Source: Pseudomonadota bacterium
Lineage (GTDB): Bacteria > SAR324 > XYD2-FULL-50-16 > JAHJRI01
Direction: 5' to 3'
Length of the DNA stretch: 21,316 nt
NCBI GenBank assembly: GCA_022360105.1
Contig: JAKSDL010000690.1
Location: 1 to 21,316, forward strand
Shown here: positions 1 through 6,893 of the stretch, piece after piece
Numbering within the stretch: the first letter of the stretch is position 1
Layout of the letters: each line of letters begins with the position of its first letter
The notes under the pieces: generated by a model
Told to the model about the DNA's origin: nothing
What the model saw: the letters and a program-made list of their open reading frames with translations, nothing else
Databases searched by the model: none
Made by a program: the position numbers and the translations under genes

Positions 1-1232
1 CTCATGCTGAATTGAGTCTTGATTCCAAGATGGCAGCAGATGTTCAAGCCGTACAGAAGATGTCCGACGAACTGGCCTCTGCGGCAAGACCCTTTGCCGA
101 AAAGGATTTTGAAGAAACCAGCCGTCTGGCAAAAGAATCAGGCCAACAGAAGCCTTTAGCCCAATGGGATTGGGCATTTTGGAGTGAACGTTTAAGAGAA
201 AAAATATTTGATTATACAGATGATCAGCTGCGTCCGTACTTCCAATTGCCAAGAGTGTTGAATGGCCTTTTCTCCGTCGCTGCCAACTTGTTTGGTATTG
301 TGGTTGAATTGGAAACAGGGCATTATCCTGTCTGGCACCCTGATGTAAGACTTTTCAATGTTAGAGATGAGCAAGGCGAAAAACTGGCATCTTTTTACCT
401 AGACCCCTTCTCGCGTCCGCAGGAGAAAAAGGGTGGAGCCTGGATGGATGAATGCCTGAATAGAAAAATAATCGAAGATGACGTTCGATTGCCCATCATT
501 CATATTTGCTGCAACGGGACGCCCCCTGTAGGTGATACACCTTCACTGATGGGATTTCGAGAGGTTGAAACCTTATTTCATGAATTTGGTCATGCTTTAC
601 AAGGTATGCTGACTATTGTAAATGAATCGGATGTTGCCGGTGTTGAAGGTGTGGAATGGGATGCAGTGGAGCTGCCCAGTCAGTTTATGGAAAACTGGTG
701 CTACCATAAACCAACCTTGATTGGAATGACCGAGCATTACGAAACCGGTGAACCACTACCGGATGAATTGTTTGAGAAAATTAAAAAAGCAAAGACATTC
801 CAGACCGGATATGGCACCATGCGTCAGATATTGTTTGGTGTAGTGGATATGAAACTTCATCATGAATTTGATCCCGATTCCGGGAAATCGCCTTTTGAAC
901 TCTATCGCGAACTGGCCAGGGAATATTCTGTTTTTGAGCCCTACGAACATGACAAATTTCTTTGTTCGTTCAGCCATATTTTTCCGGGAAGCTATGCAGC
1001 AGGCTATTACAGCTACAAATGGGCGGAAGTACTCAGTGCAGACGCCTTTGCAGCATTCGAAGAAGCGGGACTGGATTCCATGGAAGCAATCCGTGAAACC
1101 GGCAGGCGTTTTAGAGACACCATTCTTGCCCTGGGCGGATCGGTTCATCCTATGGAAGTGTTCAAAAAATTCCGCGGCAGAGAGCCAAACACCAAAGCAC
1201 TGATGAGACACTCCGGCTTTTCCACATTGTAG
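1..1232 (+). CDS. M3 family oligopeptidase, C-terminal part (5' end outside window)
   Basis: Zinc metallopeptidase of family M3 (oligopeptidase A / dipeptidyl carboxypeptidase / thimet oligopeptidase type), which degrades short peptides, normally in the cytoplasm. The reading frame is open back to base 3, and residues before the possible TTG at 12 read HAEL, so the gene begins upstream; about 410 of an expected ~650-700 residues are present. Counting from base 12, the zinc motif HEFGH is at residues 190-194 and the third ligand is probably Glu220 in the DAVELPSQFMENW block. The C-terminal PGSYAAGYYSYKW block carries the conserved substrate-binding tyrosines. No signal peptide can be judged. 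The TAG stop (1230-1232) is also the first three bases of a heptad repeat array. The assignment to M3 is firm; the exact subfamily is not. Confidence 0.95.
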   Translation, partial: HAELSLDSKMAADVQAVQKMSDELASAARPFAEKDFEETSRLAKESGQQKPLAQWDWAFWSERLREKIFDYTDDQLRPYFQLPRVLNGLFSVAANLFGIVVELETGHYPVWHPDVRLFNVRDEQGEKLASFYLDPFSRPQEKKGGAWMDECLNRKIIEDDVRLPIIHICCNGTPPVGDTPSLMGFREVETLFHEFGHALQGMLTIVNESDVAGVEGVEWDAVELPSQFMENWCYHKPTLIGMTEHYETGEPLPDELFEKIKKAKTFQTGYGTMRQILFGVVDMKLHHEFDPDSGKSPFELYRELAREYSVFEPYEHDKFLCSFSHIFPGSYAAGYYSYKWAEVLSADAFAAFEEAGLDSMEAIRETGRRFRDTILALGGSVHPMEVFKKFRGREPNTKALMRHSGFSTL

Positions 1233-1345
1233 ATTTTGGATTTTAGATTGTCAGGGGGTGCAGTTCCGTTCGAAAAGGAACTGCCATATATATAACGTTT
1301 ACACCTTATAAGCTAATAGCTAATTGCTAACTGCTAAAAGCTAAA
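1230..1345. repeat. Composite heptad intergenic element, copy 1
   Basis: This fills the whole gap between the peptidase stop and the next start codon. In order: three 7-bp units of TAGATTT type (1230-1250); a perfect 8-bp hairpin GCAGTTCC/GGAACTGC (1260-1267 with 1277-1284); a core GTTTACAC then TTATAA (1297-1310); five 7-bp units of WGCTAAN type (1311-1345). The core plus the next bases (1297-1319) match 5824-5846 at 20 of 23 positions. The hairpin might end peptidase transcription, but no T-tract follows it. TTTACA (1298-1303), a 17-bp spacer and TAATTG (1321-1326) could be a weak promoter for the next gene. Confidence 0.75.
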
Positions 1346-1348
1346 AAT

Positions 1349-2035
1349 ATGAATGATATTGAATTTGGAAAGTCCACCAGAGATTTAATCAAGAGTCTTG
1401 CCGATAGGGGAATTAACAGGATGTCGGTGATGATGAGGCATTCAGCCAGGCATTACAATTGGGAACAACCACGGGAAGAACCTTTTCTGTTGCTAACAGA
1501 GGAAGGAAAAGAATACTCTTATAACCTGGGAAAGTCCCTTGTGCCTGGTTTTACCATAAAATTTTATTCAAGTGTCGTGGGACGCTGTATTGAAACAGCT
1601 TATCTGATTGACAAAGGTTATGTTTCACAAGGTGGCAAAACAGATCACAATATGATGGAGCCTTATCTTTCCCCCTCCTATGTCAAAAAGCCTTTTGAAT
1701 TAATAAAAGTCCTGCAGGAAACCTCTCCCAATTTTATTCGTCAATGGTTTGATGGCGAAATATCCGCCGAAATCATCGATCCGCCCCGGGGAGCTGCCCA
1801 AGATATCATAGGTATGTTGGAAAGCAAGCTGGAATACCTGCCGGAAAATCACATTAATATGGGTATCTCTCACGACTGGAATCTTTATCTCGTCAAAGAA
1901 TACATTATGGGATTAAGACATGAAGACGTAGGCAGAGTAGCCTATCTGGAAGGGCTTATTGTATACCAAGAGCAAGGCAAAACCTTTGTGGTTAATCACC
2001 AGTCTGAACCTGTTGAGATTTTACCTAAAAAATAG
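1349..2035 (+). CDS. Histidine phosphatase superfamily protein
   Basis: 228 residues with the layout of the histidine phosphatase (phosphoglycerate-mutase-like) fold. Arg30-His31 lie in MMRHSARHY, where the usual RHG/RHGE becomes RHS, and His31 would be the phosphorylated residue. Arg79 lies in SSVVGRCIETA, the counterpart of the SSPLxRxxETA block. His175 in GISHDWNLY fits the second catalytic His, and the SHD form is seen in acid-phosphatase-like branches. No signal peptide or membrane segment is present, so it is probably cytoplasmic. The substrate cannot be told. The ATG is preceded almost directly by a heptad array (GCTAA units) with no good Shine-Dalgarno sequence, so translation may be weak or rely on the unstructured A/T-rich leader. 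Its last 15 bp overlap the convergent PIN gene. Confidence 0.8.
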   Translation: MNDIEFGKSTRDLIKSLADRGINRMSVMMRHSARHYNWEQPREEPFLLLTEEGKEYSYNLGKSLVPGFTIKFYSSVVGRCIETAYLIDKGYVSQGGKTDHNMMEPYLSPSYVKKPFELIKVLQETSPNFIRQWFDGEISAEIIDPPRGAAQDIIGMLESKLEYLPENHINMGISHDWNLYLVKEYIMGLRHEDVGRVAYLEGLIVYQEQGKTFVVNHQSEPVEILPKK

Positions 2036-2437
2036 ATTGGTAAACGGTTTATTCTTATTGAGCCTGTAGACATCAAAATCACTATCAACGGTGAAAATGT
2101 TTGCTATGTTTAACCTTTCACCTATCGCTACCAGGGAAGAATCCGCAAAATCCATCGGTCTATCGGAGTATTTATTAATCAACTCCACTACACGGACCAA
2201 ATCCTGTGAAGTGACCTCAACCAGCTGTGTTCCACCTAAACGAATCCAACTCAAAAAATCCGATTGGGCAGCAACACTGAAATCAAGCAAGTAGCAGACC
2301 TCAGTTACAACAGCTAATGTACTGAATAGTTTACCTTGATATACTTTGATTGTTTCAACTGCCTGGCTGTGGTAGGAATCGTCTTTATCGAATAGGGCAA
2401 CAATAGGTCCCGAATCAATCAGACTTTTTTCTGCCAT
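2021..2437 (-). CDS. vapC: PIN-domain toxin, VapC-like
   Basis: 138-residue PIN-domain protein, the usual size for a VapC endoribonuclease toxin. The acidic metal-binding residues are visible: Asp8 in LIDSGPIVALFD, Glu46 in VVTEVCYLL, Asp96 and Asp99 in MDFADSSLVA, and Asp118/Asp120 in FTVDSDFDVYR. It starts inside the end of the upstream antitoxin gene (23-bp overlap, 2415-2437), which implies translational coupling. Its 3' end overlaps the convergent histidine-phosphatase gene by 15 bp. PIN domains also occur outside toxin-antitoxin pairs, but the overlapping ribbon-helix-helix partner makes the VapBC reading strong. The RNA target cannot be inferred. Confidence 0.88.
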   Translation of the reverse strand: MAEKSLIDSGPIVALFDKDDSYHSQAVETIKVYQGKLFSTLAVVTEVCYLLDFSVAAQSDFLSWIRLGGTQLVEVTSQDLVRVVELINKYSDRPMDFADSSLVAIGERLNIANIFTVDSDFDVYRLNKNKPFTNLFFR

Positions 2438-2669
2438 GTATTTTATCCCGAATAATCTGTTTTCGGTCCTTAGATAGATTTCCTTTGCCGCTACCCGATT
2501 TACCGAAAAAGCCTTTCCCTAGTTCCCAAGGGCTCAATTGAGATTTCTTTGATTTTAGATATTCTGCAAGGCATTCACGGATCAGATTTGATTTTGTTAC
2601 ACCTTCCGCTTTTGCAACAGCTTCTAATTCCTGCTCTAATTTGCTATCAACTCTTACTGTAATTGCCAT
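2415..2669 (-). CDS. vapB: Ribbon-helix-helix antitoxin, VapB/CopG-like
   Basis: 84 residues. The N-terminal AITVRVDSKLEQELEAVAKAEGVTKSNLIRECLAEYL (about residues 2-38) is a ribbon-helix-helix DNA-binding domain: a beta strand followed by two helices. The C-terminal half (about 40-84) is rich in Lys, Gly and Ser and is the likely toxin-binding tail. It overlaps the PIN toxin gene by 23 bp. In RHH-type pairs the antitoxin or its complex normally represses its own operon; a promoter and two 11-bp palindromes sit just upstream (2690-2729). An AAAGGG Shine-Dalgarno-like stretch a few bases before the ATG supports this start. Confidence 0.88.
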   Translation of the reverse strand: MAITVRVDSKLEQELEAVAKAEGVTKSNLIRECLAEYLKSKKSQLSPWELGKGFFGKSGSGKGNLSKDRKQIIRDKIHGRKKSD

Positions 2670-2689
2670 TTTGCACCCTTTATAGATTC

Positions 2690-2712
2690 ATGTATTACAA
2701 ATTGTATTACAA
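2690..2712 (-). promoter_or_regulatory. Tandem 11-bp operator-like palindromes before vapB
   Basis: ATGTATTACAA (2690-2700) and TTGTATTACAA (2702-2712) are spaced 12 bp centre to centre. The second is a perfect odd-centred palindrome (TTGTA-T-TACAA) and the first differs from it by one base. They overlap the predicted -10 box and start site, where an autorepressor would act. RHH dimers typically bind short repeats in tandem, so these are good candidate VapB sites. Confidence 0.6.
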
Positions 2713-2729
2713 CCAAAACCGGAATGCAA
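2701..2729 (-). promoter_or_regulatory. Predicted promoter of the vapBC pair
   Basis: Read on the - strand: -35 TTGCAT (2729-2724), a 17-bp spacer, and -10 TACAAT (2706-2701). Transcription would start near 2694, leaving a short leader of about 25 nt. The -10 box lies inside the second palindrome. Confidence 0.6.
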
Positions 2730-3055
2730 CGTTGGATTGAAGAAAGACCAACCAATGGTGAAAACCACTGGCTACTATCTTCCGCTTCTGCAGAGCTTGC
2801 AATCTGATAGATTTTGATACCTAAAAAATAATTGATAATAGTGAATTGTGAACAAAGAATTGTAAATGAGATCGGCAAAATACCGATGGGATGATGCAGC
2901 AGTGGCCAAGGGTTACAACTGCTGGAGAATCGATGCCGAAGATCTAGTGGGTTCCGTAGTAAAGCTGATGCTTTACAAGCCTGTTGAGATTCAAAAACAG
3001 GAAGAGCACACATAACCGCCCTTCCTGCTTCTGAGAGTTAGTCGTTAAAACTCGT
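2713..3055. other. Gene-poor gap with heptad repeats and possible coding remnants
   Basis: Between the toxin-antitoxin promoter and the end of the transporter gene I see no convincing gene. Six consecutive 7-bp units beginning with AA (AATTGAT and AATTGTG types) run from 2830 to 2871. On either side, on the + strand, are short open frames: 2724-2807 (27 codons) and 2866-3015 (49 codons, containing YNCWRIDAEDLVGSVVKLML). The latter has a protein-like composition but no ribosome site, and a stop codon lies directly before its ATG. They could be remnants of one decayed gene interrupted by the repeat. Confidence in any coding role is low. Confidence 0.35.
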
Positions 3056-3994
3056 TTATATTGCCGGCTGTTTTCCATCATCCGGCAGTTTGAACCGGGT
3101 GAAGATAAATGCGGCGGCGAGTCCTGCCATAATATGCCAGGTGCCCCACCAGGACACAATGATCGCCATTCCACCCAGACCATCAAAAAAGTTAAATACC
3201 AGGACCAGACCCAAAGCTGAATTTTGGATACCCACTTCTATGCAGACCGCCCTGGAGTCTCGTGCGGATAGTTTGAACAACTTTGCTGAGGCATATCCGA
3301 CAGTGAGCGCCAGGAGATTGTGAATAAAGACCACAAACATTATCAAATTGATAACCTGGATAAAGATATCCCAGGCCGAAATTAAGGCACCAACCACTAT
3401 AGAGATAAAAAACACCAGGGAAAATACTTTAAAAGGTTTTCGAACCCTGTCAGCCAGGGAGGGAAATATCTTGTTTAGGGATATACCTACTAAAAGCGGA
3501 ATCCCCAGAATGATAAAAACGGTAAAAAAGACATCCGCCGGACTTAGACTGACCTGCTGTAAAATCGGGGCAGTCCTGGGATTCAGCTTACCCCAGATTG
3601 AGAGATTCAGGGGTGTCATCATGATAGCCGCGATACTTGACACGGCCGTCATGCTGATTGAAATGGCCGAGTTGCCTTTAGCCAGATAGGTAACAATATT
3701 GGATAGATTGCCACCGGGGCAGGCAGCCACCAGAATCATACCCAACGCCATGGAAGGAGTCAGCATACTGGCTGGCAAGATCATGGTTAACAGGAATGTA
3801 AATGCCGGCAATAGCAGGAACTGGGCTGTTAATCCAATAGCAGGAGCCTTAGGCGCTTTGATGATGCGCTTGAAATCATCCAGCTTCAAATCCAGCGCCA
3901 CCCCTAACATCATGACTCCGATAGCCACGTTAATGGCAAAGAGCATTTGCGGATTAAAGTTAATCCTGATTTGATCTATTGCAACAGCATCCAT
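3056..3994 (-). CDS. Bile acid:sodium symporter (BASS/SBF) family transporter
   Basis: About 312 residues, almost entirely hydrophobic, with about nine to ten membrane segments, the usual length for bacterial SBF/BASS proteins. The block MILVAACPGGNLSNIVTYLAKGN is the hallmark family signature (CPGGxxSN) at the broken helix that binds sodium, and a second conserved block GIQNSALGLVL follows in the second half. Members import organic anions (bile acids, pyruvate, pantoate and others) with sodium; the substrate here is unknown. An ATG at 4000 is also possible, but the strong Shine-Dalgarno AGGGGAGGGG (4010-4001) nearly abuts it, whereas the ATG at 3994 is at normal distance, so I choose 3994. 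It is the last gene after the ThDP enzyme (65-bp gap) and SDR on the same strand, suggesting it brings in their substrate. Confidence 0.88.
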   Translation of the reverse strand: MDAVAIDQIRINFNPQMLFAINVAIGVMMLGVALDLKLDDFKRIIKAPKAPAIGLTAQFLLLPAFTFLLTMILPASMLTPSMALGMILVAACPGGNLSNIVTYLAKGNSAISISMTAVSSIAAIMMTPLNLSIWGKLNPRTAPILQQVSLSPADVFFTVFIILGIPLLVGISLNKIFPSLADRVRKPFKVFSLVFFISIVVGALISAWDIFIQVINLIMFVVFIHNLLALTVGYASAKLFKLSARDSRAVCIEVGIQNSALGLVLVFNFFDGLGGMAIIVSWWGTWHIMAGLAAAFIFTRFKLPDDGKQPAI

Positions 3995-4059
3995 AACCAT
4001 CCCCTCCCCTAGGATTTACTTGAAAGATAACGACCCTGAAACCCAGTCGATATCACTAT

Positions 4060-5751
4060 CTATGCCGAATAGCTTCCCAGGTTTGCCAGGGCCACGCTAC
4101 CCGGGCTCACCGTTGTGGGATCTGTCATCACGTTCACACAAGCCACCTTGCCACAGGCAAAGGCTTCTTTCAGGGCAGGCGCAATATCTTCCGGTTTTTC
4201 CACATAAAACCCTTTACCGCCGAGATCTTCCACCAATTTATGGTAGGGCACCGAACCGATAAACGTTCCATCTTCAATGGCTTTTCCAAATGCCAGCTCC
4301 TGGCTGTGACGAATCATCCCCCAACCCAGGTCATTGGAAATCACCACCACAATATTCAGACCTTTGCGGATGGCTGTTTCAAACTCCATAAAATTGAACC
4401 CGGTTGAGCCGTCACCGATGATCAGACAGACCCTGCTTTTTGGATTTAGAAACTTGGCCGTATTGGTATAGGGCAGTCCCACGGCAAGGCAACCATAAAG
4501 GCCGGAATCCATATAGGTTCCCGGTGTTACCACGGTCCGTGTCATTCCCATCCAGATTTGGGTATCGCCACCATCTGCTATGACAATATCGCTCTTTTTG
4601 TTCATAAATGTATTCACCTCATGGGCCAGTCTCATGGGATGAATAGGGGTGTTTTCGCTCTCCCAAAGTGGTTTGGATTGTTCTTTACCATCTTTATCCG
4701 CCGCTTTCACGGTTTCCAGCCAGGGTGCGAATTGCTTTTTCAGTTTCTCCGAAGTCCCCATTTCATCCAGACGTCGGTTGCAAACCTTCAACAATCCCTT
4801 AATATCACTGATGATTCCCAGGTCAATATTGCGATTTCTGCCAATCTCATCCGGGTGTATGTCTACTTGTACGAATTTAGCCTCTTTGTTGAAGATATCT
4901 CCAAAAATATAGAGCAAGCTAAGCCGTGATCCCAAAAACAGCACCAGATCCGCCCCGGTGTCAGCGATCAAAGCGGCGCCGGGCCGGATTGCGGTGGCTG
5001 ATTCAAAACACAAGGGGTGAGTATCGGGCATTATCCCCCGGGCCCCTGCCATGGTTAGTGTAGGGACGCCGGTTTTTTCGGCAAATTCGGTCAGTTCTGC
5101 GCCTGCATCAGCATACCAGGCACCGCTTCCTGCAATGATAATCGGTTGCTTGGCTGCAGCCAACATCTTCAGCATTTCCTCCGCTTGATCAGGGTCGGCA
5201 GGATGGGAAGACACCTTGTTGTTGATGCGTTTGACTGCCGAATCGTCAACTTCCGTTTTAAGAATATCGATAGGCAGTTCAAGATAAACAGGACCTGGAC
5301 GACCTGTAATGGCAATACGATAGGCCATATCGATAAATTCAGCGATTCGTTCAGCCTTGTGACAAACCAAAGCTTTTTTCACCATGGGTTCGATAACGGG
5401 AGCCTGGTGCATGTCCTGCAGATCGAGTTTCTCGACACTTTCCACACCCACGCAACCCGCAATCAGTAAAAGAGGTGAATTAGCCATGTAGGCATTGGCC
5501 ACGGCGGAAAGGGCATTGGTAAATCCCGGTCCGGCTGTGACCATTGCCACTCCCGGTTCTCGCTGCATTCTGCCGTATGCTTCTGCCATGAAAACGGCAC
5601 TTTGTTCATGCCTTGTATCAAAGAGAGTTATCTTGAACTCTTCCAGGAATTTATAAATTGGGGAAATATGTCCTCCACTTAAGGTAAACACCTGCTTTAC
5701 CCCTTTCTCCCTAAGCGTTTCCGCCGCTATTTGTCCACCAGTCTTCTTCAT
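4060..5751 (-). CDS. Thiamine-diphosphate-dependent C-C lyase, benzaldehyde-lyase-like
   Basis: 563-residue ThDP enzyme of the acetolactate synthase / 2-hydroxyacyl-CoA lyase / benzaldehyde lyase superfamily. The Pyr domain has the activating Glu49 in DTRHEQSAVFMAEAYGR, the central domain is about 190-335, and the PP domain has the Mg-ThDP motif GDG (446-448) to Asn473-Asp474. The N-terminus (TGGQ...FTLSGGHI, VTAGPGFTNA) resembles, from memory, Pseudomonas benzaldehyde lyase, also 563 residues, and His28 aligns with its active-site His29; acetolactate synthases lack this His. So an acyloin or 2-hydroxyacyl cleaving or decarboxylating role is more likely than valine synthesis, and no small subunit is nearby. 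It is the middle gene of the SDR-ThDP-BASS set. No Shine-Dalgarno is visible; the start lies 2 bp from a heptad array. Confidence 0.85.
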   Translation of the reverse strand: MKKTGGQIAAETLREKGVKQVFTLSGGHISPIYKFLEEFKITLFDTRHEQSAVFMAEAYGRMQREPGVAMVTAGPGFTNALSAVANAYMANSPLLLIAGCVGVESVEKLDLQDMHQAPVIEPMVKKALVCHKAERIAEFIDMAYRIAITGRPGPVYLELPIDILKTEVDDSAVKRINNKVSSHPADPDQAEEMLKMLAAAKQPIIIAGSGAWYADAGAELTEFAEKTGVPTLTMAGARGIMPDTHPLCFESATAIRPGAALIADTGADLVLFLGSRLSLLYIFGDIFNKEAKFVQVDIHPDEIGRNRNIDLGIISDIKGLLKVCNRRLDEMGTSEKLKKQFAPWLETVKAADKDGKEQSKPLWESENTPIHPMRLAHEVNTFMNKKSDIVIADGGDTQIWMGMTRTVVTPGTYMDSGLYGCLAVGLPYTNTAKFLNPKSRVCLIIGDGSTGFNFMEFETAIRKGLNIVVVISNDLGWGMIRHSQELAFGKAIEDGTFIGSVPYHKLVEDLGGKGFYVEKPEDIAPALKEAFACGKVACVNVMTDPTTVSPGSVALANLGSYSA

Positions 5752-5753
5752 TT

Positions 5754-5872
5754 TAGATTTTTGAGTTTAGATTTAAGATTTTCAATCTGTGAAAGCTACG
5801 CTTTCAATTCCAAATATTGAAATGTTTACACATTATAAACTGATAGTTGACACCCCATAACCGGTAACCGTC
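5754..5872. repeat. Composite heptad intergenic element, copy 2
   Basis: This fills the 123-bp gap between the SDR stop and the ThDP enzyme start, 2 bp from each. Same order and orientation on the + strand as copy 1: 7-bp units of TAGATTT type (5754-5781, with TCAATCT next); a perfect 7-bp hairpin TGAAAGC-TAC-GCTTTCA (5790-5806); the core GTTTACAC then TTATAA (5824-5837); five heptads (5838-5872), including AACTGAT, AACCGGT and AACCGTC. Here it sits inside an operon transcribed leftward, whereas copy 1 lies between rightward genes. Confidence 0.75.
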
Positions 5873-5874
5873 CT

Positions 5875-6711
5875 TCATAGTTCCATCAGCTGGCCTCCGG
5901 TGACGTTCATGGCCTGGCCTGTAATATAGGATGCTTCATCCGAAGCCAGGTATGCCACCAGCTTGGCTACCTCTTCAGGGGCGCCAATTCTGTTAAGAGG
6001 GATGGTTTTGCACATTTCCTCTTCCTGGTGCTTCGCCGAGGTTCCCAGGAAATCCGCTTCCAAATCAAAGCGCCAGCTTTCCAAATCTGTCATGATCTGT
6101 CCCGGACAGACCGCATTGACCCGGATCTTATTGCCTGCCAGCTCCTTTGCCATAACCTTTGTTAACATAATCACACCCGATTTCGCCACAGCATAGGCAC
6201 CATTGAAAAGAGGCGGAACTTTTCCTGCTCGGGAGGCCACATTGACAATGGTGCCACCTGCACCAACCATTAGAGGTAAAATTGCTCGGGAAACCCGGAA
6301 AACACTGTGAAGATTGACATCAATCGTTTTCATCCAGGCACTTTCGTCATAATTCTGCACCGTGTTCGGAACCCCAAAGCTGGCCCCGGCATTGTTAACC
6401 AGCACCTGTAAATCACCGAATTCCTCGTTGACAGAATTCACGGCTGCCTGAATTGACTGGTTGTCGGTCACATCAAATGCGACAGCATGTGCCTTTACCC
6501 CACACTCCTTGGAAAACTCCTGAACGATTTCGTTCATTTCTCCACTGGTTCCGGTCTTGATTGGATTATCCTTATCAATTTGGTCGCCTAAATCCGATAT
6601 AACAACGTTTGATCCGTTTTCAGCAAACTTGCGTGCAATAGCATATCCGATTCCCGATCGCTTACCCGAGCCGGTTACCAAGACAGTTTTGTTTTGTAAA
6701 TCCGAGTACAT
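5875..6711 (-). CDS. Short-chain dehydrogenase/reductase (SDR) family oxidoreductase
   Basis: 278-residue classical SDR that would oxidise an alcohol or reduce a ketone with NAD(P)(H) in the cytoplasm. Visible motifs: cofactor loop TGSGKRSGIG (13-22), Asp40 after the second strand in VVISD (pointing to NAD(H)), NNAG (106-109), catalytic Ser160 in NVASRAG, Tyr173 and Lys177 in YAVAK, and the PG block at 203-204. It is slightly longer than usual through an insert at about 42-60. The frame extends to an ATG at 6735, but AAAGGA sits 6-7 bases before the ATG at 6711, inside the would-be extension, so 6711 is preferred. It is the first gene of the SDR-ThDP-BASS operon, behind a clear promoter and operator. 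The substrate is unknown; an acyloin or diketone would suit its neighbour. Confidence 0.9.
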   Translation of the reverse strand: MYSDLQNKTVLVTGSGKRSGIGYAIARKFAENGSNVVISDLGDQIDKDNPIKTGTSGEMNEIVQEFSKECGVKAHAVAFDVTDNQSIQAAVNSVNEEFGDLQVLVNNAGASFGVPNTVQNYDESAWMKTIDVNLHSVFRVSRAILPLMVGAGGTIVNVASRAGKVPPLFNGAYAVAKSGVIMLTKVMAKELAGNKIRVNAVCPGQIMTDLESWRFDLEADFLGTSAKHQEEEMCKTIPLNRIGAPEEVAKLVAYLASDEASYITGQAMNVTGGQLMEL

Positions 6712-6752
6712 TAAAAATCCTTTATATTTCAGCACTTAGAAAAGTATTTTTA

Positions 6753-6772
6753 TTCCGAACGTTATTCGATAG
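6753..6772 (-). promoter_or_regulatory. Operator-like site at the SDR promoter start
   Basis: On the - strand it reads CTATCGAATAACGTTCGGAA. The core CGAA-N5-TTCG (6768-6756) begins 8 nt after the -10 box, at about +3. It shares the form TATCGAATA-N3-TTCG-N-AA with the site at 6894-6913 (15 of 20 bases identical). A second perfect palindrome, TTATTC-GATA-GAATAA (6762-6777), overlaps it. The position suggests a repressor site. Confidence 0.6.
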
Positions 6773-6776
6773 AATA

Positions 6777-6805
6777 AATCTAATGAAGTTCCCATTGCCT
6801 GTCAA
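6777..6805 (-). promoter_or_regulatory. Promoter of the SDR-ThDP-BASS operon
   Basis: On the - strand: -35 TTGACA (6805-6800, full consensus), a 17-bp spacer, and -10 TAGATT (6782-6777, 4 of 6). Transcription would begin near 6770, about 59 nt before the SDR ATG. The spacer contains AATGGGA, as does the spacer of the divergent promoter. Confidence 0.7.
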
Positions 6806-6860
6806 TAATTTAAAAAGACTTTTCCCTGATCCATTGCCCCTAAACCAGAATTTATGCGGA

Positions 6861-6889
6861 TTGACAATGGGATTTTTTTTGAGTACTAT
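6861..6889 (+). promoter_or_regulatory. Promoter of the divergent small gene
   Basis: -35 TTGACA (6861-6866, full consensus), exactly 17 bp of spacer, and -10 TACTAT (6884-6889, 5 of 6). The start would be near 6896, about 40 nt before the ATG at 6937. The -35 boxes of the two divergent promoters are 55 bp apart. Confidence 0.75.
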
Positions 6890-6893
6890 TCTT

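Noticed and set aside
2654..3013. 119-residue - strand open frame
   Set aside because: It runs across the vapB promoter, palindromes and heptad array; composition is not protein-like.
4060..5751. Acetolactate synthase (ilvB) as the name of the ThDP enzyme
   Set aside because: The His in the SGGHI block and the absence of a regulatory small subunit fit lyase-type relatives better; kept as an alternative only.
1230..5872. Heptad arrays considered as CRISPR or minisatellite
   Set aside because: Units are 7 bp with no spacers and no cas genes are present, so not CRISPR; units are too degenerate for a simple minisatellite.
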